A DNA stretch of 64,000 nucleotides from positions 1 to 64,000 of the forward strand of contig NZ_JANUGV010000006.1 in assembly GCF_024753215.1 (NCBI RefSeq). The letters run 5' to 3'. How positions within the stretch are numbered: the first letter of the stretch is position 1; every line of letters starts with the position of its first letter. A model generated the notes under the pieces. It saw nothing but the letters and a program-made list of their open reading frames with translations, was not told the DNA's origin and searched no databases. A program made the translations under genes and the position numbers. The stretch comes from Massilia solisilvae. Its GTDB lineage: Bacteria; Pseudomonadota; Gammaproteobacteria; Burkholderiales; Burkholderiaceae_D. This document shows, piece by piece, positions 16,719 to 25,198 of this stretch.

Positions 16719-17222
16719 ATGAGTAGATTTTCCAATCTTCGCTACGTAAACGTATCCGGGACGGCAGCGCCTGTCGACGTGTCGCACCCCGATAATCCGT
16801 TAACTGGCCAGACTGCTAGAGCTCGTGCTGTCAGTGATGCCCGCGATCGCGCAATAAAGTGGGAGTACGCGGGGTCCAGCCACGAGTTCCGTCCCAAATA
16901 TGGGTGGGCCGCACTAGATCCGACGACCGATCTGCTTGTAGTTGTCGTTGGATCTGCGGACATGAGTTGCCCGGACAATGCAGTGGTTCTCAATCCGGAC
17001 GGGACAACGGACCATCAAATAGAATCGCCAGCATGGGTCGAGCTTACAGGAGGTGGGAACCCGCCCGAGCGTTACCCTGTGGAACGGATGTCTGATGTGT
17101 ACGTCGATGAAAGTCAGCAGGTGGTGATTGGTCTAAATTATGCCAATGAATGGGTGGAGCGCCGAATTTATAAGGTTGCAGAAAGAACGTGGGGGCCGCG
17201 TTTCGCTGTGTATCGCAGATGA
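16719..17222 (+). CDS. Putative immunity paralogue 3 of 3
   Basis: A 167-residue unrecognised protein. A GTG at 16692 could add nine residues, but the ATG at 16719 aligns the N-terminus (MSRFSNLRYVNVSGTAAPVD) with paralogue 1 (MSDFHDAVYVSRDGFSAPVD), so it is preferred. Other shared words are ALDPTTDLLVVVVGSAD, DNAVVLNPDGTTDHQI, RYPVERMSDVYVD and NEWVERRIYKV, ending in the same VYRR/IYRR tail as paralogue 1. The array ends about 170 bp before a strong terminator at 17391-17427, which probably closes the rhs transcript. Confidence 0.65.
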   Translation: MSRFSNLRYVNVSGTAAPVDVSHPDNPLTGQTARARAVSDARDRAIKWEYAGSSHEFRPKYGWAALDPTTDLLVVVVGSADMSCPDNAVVLNPDGTTDHQIESPAWVELTGGGNPPERYPVERMSDVYVDESQQVVIGLNYANEWVERRIYKVAERTWGPRFAVYRR

Positions 17223-17390
17223 GATCGTGACAGTGCGGTTAATAATTTCACTGGCTTGAACTTGTCTCAAGAATTAACCATTTTTGTCTCACTAAATTCT
17301 AGTCAAATATGCGTCAAAGAGGTTCGGTTGTCTCGTTATCTTCTGACCGTTCACAGTCGAAGGCGCCTGAGCCGGCGATCTTGCATGAAC

Positions 17391-17427
17391 AACCGGGACC
17401 CGGGTACTACCCAGGTCCCGGTTTTTT
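17391..17427 (+). terminator. Terminator closing the rhs-immunity transcript
   Basis: A perfect 10-bp stem AACCGGGACC/GGTCCCGGTT (17391-17400 with 17414-17423) has a 13-base interior and is followed by four further Ts. It is the main feature of the 304-bp gene-free stretch 17223-17526, the rest of which is A/T-rich and shows nothing else recognisable. Confidence 0.85.
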
Positions 17428-17526
17428 ATTGCCCGGCATTCCGAGTGCATAGGGGAAACTTTTCGAGAGAATTCTGACAATGCGGCGGGCTAGAATCGTG
17501 TTCACTTCTTGAACGCGGACCTGCCG

Positions 17527-20388
17527 ATGCCCCGACACTTCCTCCGTCGCCTTGCCCTCACCGTTACCTTGCTTGCCGCCACGCTGCCCGCGCTCGCGGC
17601 GGTCGATCTGTCGGCGCCGATTCCGGTCGGCCCCCAGGTCAAGGTGGGCAAGCTGCCCAACGGCCTGACCTACTACATCCACAAAAACAACATGCCGGCG
17701 CAGCGGCTCGAGCTGCGCCTGGTGGTGAAGGCCGGTTCGGTGCTGGAAGACGACGACCAGCGCGGCCTGGCCCACTTCGTCGAGCACATGGCGTTCAATG
17801 GCTCGACCCATTTCAAGCGGCAGGAACTGGTGACCTACATGCAGGCGATCGGCGTGAAGATGGGGGCCGACCTGAACGCCTACACCTCGTTCGACGAGAC
17901 CGTGTACATCCTGCCCATTCCCACCGACCGCAAGGACAACGTGGACAAGGGCTTTGCCGTGCTCGAGGATTGGGCGCACGGCCTGACGCTGAACGAGGCC
18001 GACATCGACAAGGAGCGCGACATCGTGCTCGAGGAGCTGCGCCTGCACAAGGGCGCGGGCGAGCGCCTGAACAAGGTGGTCATGCCCAAGCTGTTCAACG
18101 GCTCGAAGTACGCCGAGCGCCTGCCGATCGGCAAGGAGGAGGTGCTGCGCAACTTTAAGCCGGACACCTTGCGCCGCTTTTACCGCGACTGGTATCGGCC
18201 GGACCTGATGGCGGTGGTCGTGGTCGGCGACATCGAGCCGTCCGAAGCCGAGAAGCAGATTCGCGCGCACTTTGCCGGGCTCAGCAACCCGGTACCGGAA
18301 CGCAAGCGTGACTATCCGGACATTTCCTCTCGTCTGGATACCGAGGCGCTGGTCGTGACCGACAAGGAGGCGCGCGGCAATGCCGTGTTCCTGCGCTATC
18401 CGGTCAGCCCCGCCCCCGCGCGCCTGACCTATGGCGGCTACCGCGAAAAGAAAATCGAATCGCTGTTCAGCATGATGCTGAACCTGCGCCTTCTGGACCT
18501 GATCACGCAGCCGGATGCCCCATTCCTGGGGGGCAGTACGGGCATCACTCGCTTTACTCCGCGATACCAAGCCTACTACGCCATTGCTGCAGTCGGTCCC
18601 CGCGGGGCCGAACCGGCCATTGCCGCACTGGTGCAGGAAAACATGCGTGCGCGTAAGTTCGGTTTCTCGGAAGCCGAGCTTGAGCGTGCACGCAAGAACA
18701 TGCTCCGTTCCTACGAACGCGGGTACAACGAGCGCAACACCACCAACTCAGCCAGCTACGTTGGCGAATACCTGCGCAATTTCCTGGCAGACGAGACGCT
18801 GCCGGGGACCGAGGCTGAATACCGCCTGGTCCAGGAGTTCCTGCCGGGCATCACGCTGGAAGAAGTCAACGCCTTCGCGCGCAAGACCATTCCCGCAGAC
18901 TCGGGCAAGCTGGTGGTGTACTCGGGCGTCGAGCGTGCCGACACGCCCGCTCCAGCCCACGAAGCGCTGCTGGCCGCGGCGCGCATGGCCGAGCAGGCGG
19001 ACATCGGCCAGCGCACCGACAAGGCATTGGCGGCGCGGCTGATGGAGCACCCGCCCGCGCCTGGCAACATCGTCGAGGAATCGGAAGACAAGGCGCTGGG
19101 GCTGACGCGCCTGACGCTGTCCAATGGTGTGAAGGTGATCCTCAAGCCGACCGACTTCCACCGCGACCAGGTGATGTTGAGCGGCGCCCGTTTCGGCGGC
19201 CAGATGCTGTTCGACGAAAAGGATATTCCGAACACGCGTTACGCCAGCCAAGTGGCGGCAAACATGGGGCTGAAGGACTTTTCGCCTGCGGACATGGGCA
19301 AGATCTTGGCCGGCAAGTCGGCCTCGGCAAGTACGTTGCTGGCCGGTTATACCGATGAAGTCCGTGGCAACTCGGGTGCCGACATCGAGGAGATCGAGGC
19401 CATGCTGCAAGTGCTGTGGCTGCGCTTCGATGGCGTGCGCCGTGACGAGACGCTGTACAAGGCCTACATGGATTCGCAAAAGGAAATGCTGCGTAACCGC
19501 CAGGCCCAGCCGGAGGCGCGGTTCCGCGACGCGATCGTCGATACACTGTACAACAAGAACCCGTACGAGCCGCGCGAACTGACCCTCGACGATGCGGCCA
19601 GGGTGAGCCTGGACCGCAGCATCGAGATCTACCGGCAGCGCTTTTCCAGCGCCAAGGGCATGACGTTCGTCCTTGTCGGCAGTTTCGATGTCGCCAAGCT
19701 CAAGCCGCTGCTGGCGACCTATCTGGCGACATTGCCGACCTCTGAGCTGACGGTCGCTTACCGCGATGTCGGCCTGCGCCCCGTGACCGGCGTGGTCAAG
19801 AAGGAAGTGCTGGGCGGAGTCGAGCAGAAGAGCATCTTGTCCGTGACCTTTACCGGCCCGGCCGCCTGGTCCGAGCAGGAAAGCTTGCGCATGGCGGCAC
19901 TCATGGAGGTGATGAACCTGCGCCTGTACGAGGTACTGCGCACCAACCTCGGTCTCATCTACGGGGCGCAAATATCGGGTGCCGTGCGCAAGATCCCGTA
20001 CGAGCACTATGTGATCAGCGGCTTGATCCCGACCGGCCCCGAGAAAATGGACAAGGTGGTCGCTGCGCTGTTCGAGCAGATCGAACGGCTCAAGACGGCC
20101 GGCCCCGACGAGGCGGAACTGGCGAAGGTGAAGACCAACTGGCGCCAGCGCAACCAGCGTTCGCTGCGCGAAAACGTCTACTGGATGCAGCGCTTGCAGG
20201 CGTCTGTGCTCGACGGCACCGATCCCGACCGGATCCTCAAGGTGATGGACGATGTGGATGCGATGACGGCGGCTGACATCCGCGCCGCCGCGCAGCGCTA
20301 CTTCAAGGTGGACAACTACGTGCAGGTGGTGCTCAACCCCGAGCGGCCTGCCACCGTGGCCGCGGCCGCAAGCCAGGCGGGGAACTAG
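17527..20388 (+). CDS. M16-family zinc metallopeptidase (pitrilysin/PqqL-like), exported
   Basis: A 953-residue peptidase with a signal peptide (ends near LPALAA) when started at the ATG at 17527. A TTG at 17509 would add six residues before it. The inverted zinc motif HFVEH is at residues 83-87, with the third ligand expected in LEELRLHKG near residue 169. Four M16 repeats follow, and the second half lacks an active site (typical RLTLSNGVKVILKPTDF start at about 527). The size and the YNERNTTNSASYVGEY stretch match the PqqL-like subgroup of periplasmic M16 enzymes. It follows the Rhs island with its own transcription start implied. The physiological substrate is unknown. Confidence 0.92.
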   Translation: MPRHFLRRLALTVTLLAATLPALAAVDLSAPIPVGPQVKVGKLPNGLTYYIHKNNMPAQRLELRLVVKAGSVLEDDDQRGLAHFVEHMAFNGSTHFKRQELVTYMQAIGVKMGADLNAYTSFDETVYILPIPTDRKDNVDKGFAVLEDWAHGLTLNEADIDKERDIVLEELRLHKGAGERLNKVVMPKLFNGSKYAERLPIGKEEVLRNFKPDTLRRFYRDWYRPDLMAVVVVGDIEPSEAEKQIRAHFAGLSNPVPERKRDYPDISSRLDTEALVVTDKEARGNAVFLRYPVSPAPARLTYGGYREKKIESLFSMMLNLRLLDLITQPDAPFLGGSTGITRFTPRYQAYYAIAAVGPRGAEPAIAALVQENMRARKFGFSEAELERARKNMLRSYERGYNERNTTNSASYVGEYLRNFLADETLPGTEAEYRLVQEFLPGITLEEVNAFARKTIPADSGKLVVYSGVERADTPAPAHEALLAAARMAEQADIGQRTDKALAARLMEHPPAPGNIVEESEDKALGLTRLTLSNGVKVILKPTDFHRDQVMLSGARFGGQMLFDEKDIPNTRYASQVAANMGLKDFSPADMGKILAGKSASASTLLAGYTDEVRGNSGADIEEIEAMLQVLWLRFDGVRRDETLYKAYMDSQKEMLRNRQAQPEARFRDAIVDTLYNKNPYEPRELTLDDAARVSLDRSIEIYRQRFSSAKGMTFVLVGSFDVAKLKPLLATYLATLPTSELTVAYRDVGLRPVTGVVKKEVLGGVEQKSILSVTFTGPAAWSEQESLRMAALMEVMNLRLYEVLRTNLGLIYGAQISGAVRKIPYEHYVISGLIPTGPEKMDKVVAALFEQIERLKTAGPDEAELAKVKTNWRQRNQRSLRENVYWMQRLQASVLDGTDPDRILKVMDDVDAMTAADIRAAAQRYFKVDNYVQVVLNPERPATVAAAASQAGN

Positions 20389-20402
20389 CGAACCCGCGCC
20401 CG

Positions 20403-20427
20403 CCCGGGCTGGACAGGCCAGCCCGGG
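20403..20427. terminator. GC-rich hairpin between convergent genes
   Basis: The perfect 10-bp stem CCCGGGCTGG/CCAGCCCGGG (20403-20412 with 20418-20427) lies between the ends of the M16 gene (+) and the small lipoprotein gene (-). It has no T-tract on either strand, so intrinsic termination is uncertain. Confidence 0.45.
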
Positions 20428-20432
20428 GGAGC

Positions 20433-20711
20433 TTAGCGGCCGTCGTTACCATTGTTGGTCGAGGTGCCGGTGGTCGTGCCGGTGCCGGTGGTGCCGGTGC
20501 CCGAGCTGGTATTGCTATTGCCGGTGGTGCCGCCCGAGGTGGTTACGCCGGTGGCCGTCGAGGATGCGCCGCTGTCCATCGACGAGCCGGAACTCGTTCC
20601 GCTGCTCATCGACGAGCCGCTGCTGCGGCCGTTGTAGGTGTCCGTCGAGCTGCACGCTGCGAGTGCGAACGCCATCAGGCTGCCCAGCAGCAAAGTTTGA
20701 TAGGGCTTCAT
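20433..20711 (-). CDS. Small Ser/Thr/Gly-rich lipoprotein
   Basis: A 92-residue protein with a lipoprotein signal (LLLGSLMAFALAAC, lipobox LAAC with Cys at about residue 20). Beyond it the chain is almost only Ser, Thr, Gly and Asn, including SGSSMSSGTSSGSSMDSG and GTGTTGTGTTTGTSTNNG. The ATG at 20711 is strongly supported by AGAAGGAGGAAT just upstream. A larger frame starting further upstream has no such site. The +2 residue is Ser, which predicts outer-membrane sorting. It has no recognisable domain and the function is unknown. The tail may be a disordered surface-exposed linker. Confidence 0.75.
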   Translation of the reverse strand: MKPYQTLLLGSLMAFALAACSSTDTYNGRSSGSSMSSGTSSGSSMDSGASSTATGVTTSGGTTGNSNTSSGTGTTGTGTTTGTSTNNGNDGR

Positions 20712-20874
20712 CGGTATTCCTCCTTCTGTTTTTGGGAATTCCACATACTGCGAGCGGAAGCGGGCGCTCGAAATAGGAAGAGTTCGCCAATGACCGTAGG
20801 AGTAACCCCACAGTCTGACGGCAAGATGCGTTGCAGACACGCCTGCTGCTCTTCGGTTCCGCTTGACGCTTGGT

Positions 20875-20880
20875 TATAAT
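20875..20880 (+). promoter_or_regulatory. -10 box TATAAT of the trhP gene
   Basis: A perfect TATAAT ends 31 bp before the ATG at 20912. The -35 region is weak. Confidence 0.4.
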
Positions 20881-20911
20881 CGAGGGTTCTTTCCTCAAGC
20901 ACCCTCGCGTC

Positions 20912-22279
20912 ATGACGACCGCTCCCGAACTCCTTTTGCCCGCCGGCTCGCTGGCGAAGATGCACGCCGCCTTCGATTTTGGCGCCGACGCCGTGTACGC
21001 CGGCCAGCCGCGTTACAGCCTGCGCGTGCGCAACAACGATTTTTCGACCCATGCCGCGCTCAAGCAGGGCATCGACCAGGCCCACGCGCGCGGCAAGAAG
21101 TTCTTTGTCGCCAGCAACATCTTCGCGCACAACGCCAAGCTGAAGACCTACCTGAAGGACATGGAGCCGGTGATCGAGATGAAGCCGGATGCGCTGATCA
21201 TGGCCGACCCCGGCCTGATCATGATGGTGCGCGACAAGTGGCCGGAGGTGCCGATCCACCTGTCGGTGCAGGCCAACGCGGTCAACTGGGCGGACGTGAA
21301 GTTCTGGCACCGCCAGGGCCTGACCCGCGTGATCCTGTCGCGCGAGCTGTCGCTGGACGAGGTCGAGGAGATCAAGCAGCGCTGTCCGGAAATGGAGATC
21401 GAGGTGTTCGTGCATGGCGCGCTGTGCATCGCCTACTCCGGGCGCTGCCTGCTGTCGGGCTATTTCAACCACCGCGACGCCAACCAGGGCACCTGCACCA
21501 ACTCCTGCCGCTGGGACTACAAGGTCCAGAATGCGGAAGAAGACGCGACCGGCGACATCGCCCGCATCGCACCCGAATCGATCAGCTTCAACTACCGTCA
21601 GGCGCTGGAGCAGGCCGAGCAGCAATCGTTCTCGTCGCTGGGCGAGATGCCGCGCCACCCGCTGGCCGAGCGCGTGTACCTGATCGAGGAATCCGAGCGT
21701 CCCGGCGAGCTGATGCCGGTGATGGAAGACGAGCACGGCACCTACATCATGAATTCGAAGGACCTGCGCGCGGTGGAGCACGTGGAGCGGCTGGTGAAGA
21801 TCGGCGTCGATTCGCTCAAGGTCGAGGGCCGCACCAAGTCGCTGTATTACGTGGCGCGCACCGCGCAGGTGTACCGGCAGGCGATCGACGACGCGGTGGC
21901 GGGACGGCCGTTCAACATCGACCTGCTGGGGCAGCTGCAGGGGCTGGCGAACCGCGGCTACACGGACGGGTTCTACCAGCGCCACCACACGCAGGACCAC
22001 CAGAACTACATGCGCGGCGCGTCGGAGGCGAACCGCAGCCAGTACGTGGGCGACGTGCAGGCGGTCGAGGGCGGCTGGGCGACGGTCGAGGTGAAGAACC
22101 GCTTCGCGGTGGGTGACCGGATCGAGGTGATCCACCCGTCCGGCAATGCCGAGGTGAAGCTGGAGCGCATGCTGGACGTGGAAGGCAAGCCGATCGAGGT
22201 GGCGCCGGGTAGCGGGCACCTGGTGCGCATTGAGCTGGATGGCAAGTTCGACAAGGCCTTGCTCGCCCGCTTCCTGTAA
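20912..22279 (+). CDS. trhP: Peptidase-U32-family tRNA 5-hydroxyuridine synthase (YegQ/TrhP)
   Basis: A 455-residue U32-family protein, the length of E. coli YegQ. TrhP uses prephenate-linked chemistry and an iron-sulfur cluster to hydroxylate uridine 34 of tRNAs, the first step towards cmo5U. The family path is present: PELLLPAGSLAKMHAAFDFGADAVY, HLSVQANAVNWADVKFW, VFVHGALCIAYSGRCLLSGY and NQGTCTNSCRWDY, which contains the cysteines, followed by the KVEGRTKS and RGYTDGFYQR segments. The ATG at 20912 follows a TATAAT box. Earlier in-frame codons give a poor N-terminus. RlhA is a paralogue, but the length and the NQGTCTNSCRW stretch fit TrhP. Confidence 0.9.
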   Translation: MTTAPELLLPAGSLAKMHAAFDFGADAVYAGQPRYSLRVRNNDFSTHAALKQGIDQAHARGKKFFVASNIFAHNAKLKTYLKDMEPVIEMKPDALIMADPGLIMMVRDKWPEVPIHLSVQANAVNWADVKFWHRQGLTRVILSRELSLDEVEEIKQRCPEMEIEVFVHGALCIAYSGRCLLSGYFNHRDANQGTCTNSCRWDYKVQNAEEDATGDIARIAPESISFNYRQALEQAEQQSFSSLGEMPRHPLAERVYLIEESERPGELMPVMEDEHGTYIMNSKDLRAVEHVERLVKIGVDSLKVEGRTKSLYYVARTAQVYRQAIDDAVAGRPFNIDLLGQLQGLANRGYTDGFYQRHHTQDHQNYMRGASEANRSQYVGDVQAVEGGWATVEVKNRFAVGDRIEVIHPSGNAEVKLERMLDVEGKPIEVAPGSGHLVRIELDGKFDKALLARFL

Positions 22280-22292
22280 TCCGCTGCCCCCG

Positions 22293-22402
22293 CACGTCGT
22301 CCCGGCGAAGGCCGGGACCCATGCTGAGCTAGCAGGCCTGCGGCGTCACGTTTCGACAACTCAAGCTGTCTATGGGTCCCCGCCTGCGCGGGGACGACGT
22401 GC
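22293..22402. repeat. Complete REP pair
   Basis: The left hairpin CGTCGTCCCGGCGAAGGCCG continues into GGACCCATGCTGAG. The right half begins CTATGGGTCCCCGC and ends GCGGGGACGACG. About 45 unrelated bases lie between. This is one of the clearest copies in the window, 14 bp after the trhP stop. Confidence 0.85.
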
Positions 22403-22461
22403 GAGAGTAACCGACTTCGGTCACCGTTCACACCCGCACAGAACACCCCCTCCCGCCGCGC

Positions 22462-22467
22462 TATAGT
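22462..22467 (+). promoter_or_regulatory. -10-like TATAGT immediately before the helicase start
   Basis: TATAGT is separated from the ATG at 22474 by six bases with no Shine-Dalgarno between. If it is used, transcription would start at or next to the A of the ATG, giving a leaderless message. Confidence 0.35.
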
Positions 22468-22473
22468 GAACCC

Positions 22474-24447
22474 ATGAACAACTCCCGCACCCACGACGAG
22501 CCCGATACCACCAGCGGCGACGACGCCCTGCTCGAGCACGACCTCCAGCTGGCCGAGCGCGGCATCGAGCTGGTCAAGATGGAAGGCCGCGTGTTCCTGC
22601 GCTTTCGCGGCGAGGCGCGCTACGAGGGCCTGCGCGTGCCCTACAAGCTGGTGCCCAGCCGCGGCGTGCTGGCCAAGCCAAGCAAGTGGCGCAAGCTCGA
22701 CCTGTCGGCGCGCCGCGCACTGATCGAGGAGCGCGCGGGCGAGCGTGACATCGAGGAACTGCGCCGCCAGGCCGAGGAGTTCGTCGCCGACATCGCCGAC
22801 CGCGCCGACGAGGTGGGCTGGGACCCGATGCTGTTCCTGCACGTGCTGAACGAGCTGGAAACCTCGGAGCCGGCCGAGTACGTGTTCGACCGCATCTCGC
22901 AACGCCTGGCCCACGCTGTCGAGCGCGAAGAGGAAGAGCGCCACGCGGCGCGCACCAAGGAAAGCATCAACCTGGCAGAATACCCGCAGACCTTCGAAGC
23001 GGCGAGCAAGATGCGGCGCCGCTTCATCGCCTTGCTGGGGCCGACCAACTCGGGCAAGACGCACCGCGCGATGGAAGCGCTGGCCAACGCCAGGAGCGGC
23101 GTCTATCTGGCCCCGCTGCGCCTGTTGGCACTGGAGAACTACGAACGCCTGCTGGAAGCAAAGCCGCACGGCCAGGACCTGAAGGTGAGCCTCATCACCG
23201 GCGAAGAGCGCCGGCTCGCGGAAGGCGCGACGCACGTGGCGTCCACCGTCGAGATGCTCGACACCAAAACCCCGGTGGAAGTGGCAGTGATCGACGAGAT
23301 CCAGATGCTGTCCGACCGTGATCGCGGCGCGGCCTGGACCGCCGCCGTGTGCGGGGCGCCGGCCCAAGTGGTGTACCTGGTCGGGGCCCCTGAGGCGCGG
23401 CGCGCGGTGGAGGCGCTGGCGGCGCGGCTCGAATGCGAGCTCGAGGTGCACGTCCTGAAGCGCAAGGCGCCGCTGTCGATGGAGCCGGGCGCGGTGCGCA
23501 AGCTGCGCAACCTGCGCCGTGGCGACGCGGTGATCGCGTTCTCGCGGCGCGAGGTGCTGATGTGGCGTGACATGATCACCGAGATGGGCCTGTCGGTGGC
23601 CACCGTGTACGGCAACCTGTCGCCGGAAGTGCGGCGTGCGCAGGCCGCGCGCTTTCGCGAGGGGCAGGCTGACGTGGTGGTGGGCACCGACGCGCTGGCG
23701 ATGGGCCTGAACCTGCCGATCCAGCGCATCGTGATGACCACCGCGATCAAGTACAACGGTGTCGAGGAAGAGGAGATCTCGGCCGCGCTGGCGCGCCAGA
23801 TCGCCGGCCGCGCCGGGCGCTTTGGCGTGCACGAGGAAGGCTTTGTCGCCGGCTATGACGACGACACGCACGAGATCATGCGCGCGCTGCTGCGCGAAAA
23901 GGTGCCGCCGGTGCCGTCCAGCGGGTTTGCGGTGGCGCCCTCGCTCGAGCAGCTGCACCGCATCTCGGCCGTGACCGGCGAAACCTCGCTGGTCAAGCTG
24001 CTCAAGCGCTTTGTCCACAACATCGACGTGCCGGACGGTTTCTTCTTCCCCAAGATCACCGAGGAGCAGAACGAGCGCGCCGAGTGGCTGGACACGCTGC
24101 CGCTGTCGGTGGCGGAGAAGTTCACGCTGTCGCTGGTGCCGGTGTCGACCAAGGTGCCGGTGCTGCAAAGTGCGTGGGAGCACTGGGCGCTGTCGCTGGC
24201 GAAGAAGAAGGTGTGCCCGCTGCAGCCGCATCCGGACTCGCTGCTGTGGCAAAACCTGCAGGAGGTGGAGGACACCTGCCGCATGTATTCGGCCTATGCC
24301 TGGCTGGGCTACCGCGTGCCGGAATACTTTCCCAGCACCGAGCTGGCGCAGGAGCTGGCGCGCGAGGCGTCCGAGCGCGTGGATTCGTTGCTGCAGCAGC
24401 AGAACGCGGCGGCGCGCAAGCGCCCCGACAAGCGCCGCCGCTGGTGA
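22474..24447 (+). CDS. SUV3-like DExH/D helicase
   Basis: A 657-residue superfamily-2 helicase. Residues 1-170 are an acidic family-specific N-terminus. Walker A is GPTNSGKT at about 189-196. Motif II is the unusual DEIQ at about 274-277 (VAVIDEIQMLSDRDRGAAWT). Motifs Ia (YLAPLRLLALE), V (VVGTDALAMGLNLP) and VI (RQIAGRAGRFG) are all visible. DEIQ plus the GxxxAMGLNLPI and QIAGRAGR spellings fit the SUV3 family of mitochondrial/alphaproteobacterial RNA helicases better than DEAD-box or RecQ. The C-terminal region (WLGYRVPEYFPS) matches the SUV3 C-terminal domain. It is a candidate RNA-surveillance helicase, with no exonuclease partner in the window. Confidence 0.85.
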   Translation: MNNSRTHDEPDTTSGDDALLEHDLQLAERGIELVKMEGRVFLRFRGEARYEGLRVPYKLVPSRGVLAKPSKWRKLDLSARRALIEERAGERDIEELRRQAEEFVADIADRADEVGWDPMLFLHVLNELETSEPAEYVFDRISQRLAHAVEREEEERHAARTKESINLAEYPQTFEAASKMRRRFIALLGPTNSGKTHRAMEALANARSGVYLAPLRLLALENYERLLEAKPHGQDLKVSLITGEERRLAEGATHVASTVEMLDTKTPVEVAVIDEIQMLSDRDRGAAWTAAVCGAPAQVVYLVGAPEARRAVEALAARLECELEVHVLKRKAPLSMEPGAVRKLRNLRRGDAVIAFSRREVLMWRDMITEMGLSVATVYGNLSPEVRRAQAARFREGQADVVVGTDALAMGLNLPIQRIVMTTAIKYNGVEEEEISAALARQIAGRAGRFGVHEEGFVAGYDDDTHEIMRALLREKVPPVPSSGFAVAPSLEQLHRISAVTGETSLVKLLKRFVHNIDVPDGFFFPKITEEQNERAEWLDTLPLSVAEKFTLSLVPVSTKVPVLQSAWEHWALSLAKKKVCPLQPHPDSLLWQNLQEVEDTCRMYSAYAWLGYRVPEYFPSTELAQELAREASERVDSLLQQQNAAARKRPDKRRRW

Positions 24448-24448
24448 A

Positions 24449-25081
24449 TCACGGCAGGCAGCGCGAGGCCACGCCCGCCGCGTTGCCGCCCACCGCCGGG
24501 ATGTCGTAGGGCGGGTAGCCGTTACCCAGCAAAACGGTGCGTTGCCCGAGGTAGCGCAGGCCGAGCTGGTCGCCCCCGTAGTCGTCCAGCCCGCGCGGCA
24601 CGAACAGCGCGATGCGGTAGTTCAGTGTCGGGTAAAAGCCTGGCTGGAACACCTGCAGGCTCGGCCCCTGCTGCAGTTCGCCGGCGATCGCGCCGGCCAG
24701 CACCGGGGTGTCCTGGGCGCCGTTGAGCCAGGCGGAATCCTCGTAGCGCAGGCTGTAGGGGAATAGCGGTCCCCAGCTGTCGCCGCCGTAATCGACGCGG
24801 AAATTGTTGACGTCATACACGAAGCTGGGCAGGCTGCGTCCGCGCGCGTCCAGGCTGCACAGCACAAAAATGGCCCAGAAGCCCTGGCGGTAGCGCGGCA
24901 CCACGAAGCCGGCGGCGCGGGCCGGCGGCGCGGGCGGGGCGCGGAAGCGTACCTCGTGCGCGTTGGCCACGTGCTGGTAATGGATGACGACCGCCTCGCC
25001 CGGCACCGGGCGCTCGGCGGAACAGGCGGCCAGGGCTGCGAGTACGGCCGCCGGAACAAAACTGCTGGAAAGCTTGCGCAT
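24449..25081 (-). CDS. Hypothetical lipoprotein
   Basis: A 210-residue protein of no family I recognise. A short signal ends in the lipobox LAAC (AAVLAALAAC), so it is a probable lipoprotein. The ATG at 25081 is favoured over a GTG three bases earlier because GGAGGAGG precedes it at good spacing. The mature part is rich in Tyr, Pro and Gly (SFVYDVNNFRVDYGGDSWGP, QVFQPGFYPTLNYRIALFVP, LDDYGGDQLGLRY) and looks like a soluble beta-rich domain. The gene converges on the helicase gene with only one base between their stops. Confidence 0.7.
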   Translation of the reverse strand: MRKLSSSFVPAAVLAALAACSAERPVPGEAVVIHYQHVANAHEVRFRAPPAPPARAAGFVVPRYRQGFWAIFVLCSLDARGRSLPSFVYDVNNFRVDYGGDSWGPLFPYSLRYEDSAWLNGAQDTPVLAGAIAGELQQGPSLQVFQPGFYPTLNYRIALFVPRGLDDYGGDQLGLRYLGQRTVLLGNGYPPYDIPAVGGNAAGVASRCLP

Positions 25082-25198
25082 CACGCCTCCTCCGCGAGCA
25101 CGCGCGTGCCCGGGCAGTCAAGGGATGCGTCAAGATTGGACGAACGAACCGGAGCCGGTTTGAGTTAGCTCAGGCGTGCTGTGGCGTGAACGCGAAGA

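Noticed and set aside
17474..17496. CTGACA / TAGAAT promoter before the M16 gene
   Set aside because: The two boxes are only 11 bp apart, too close for a sigma-70 promoter.
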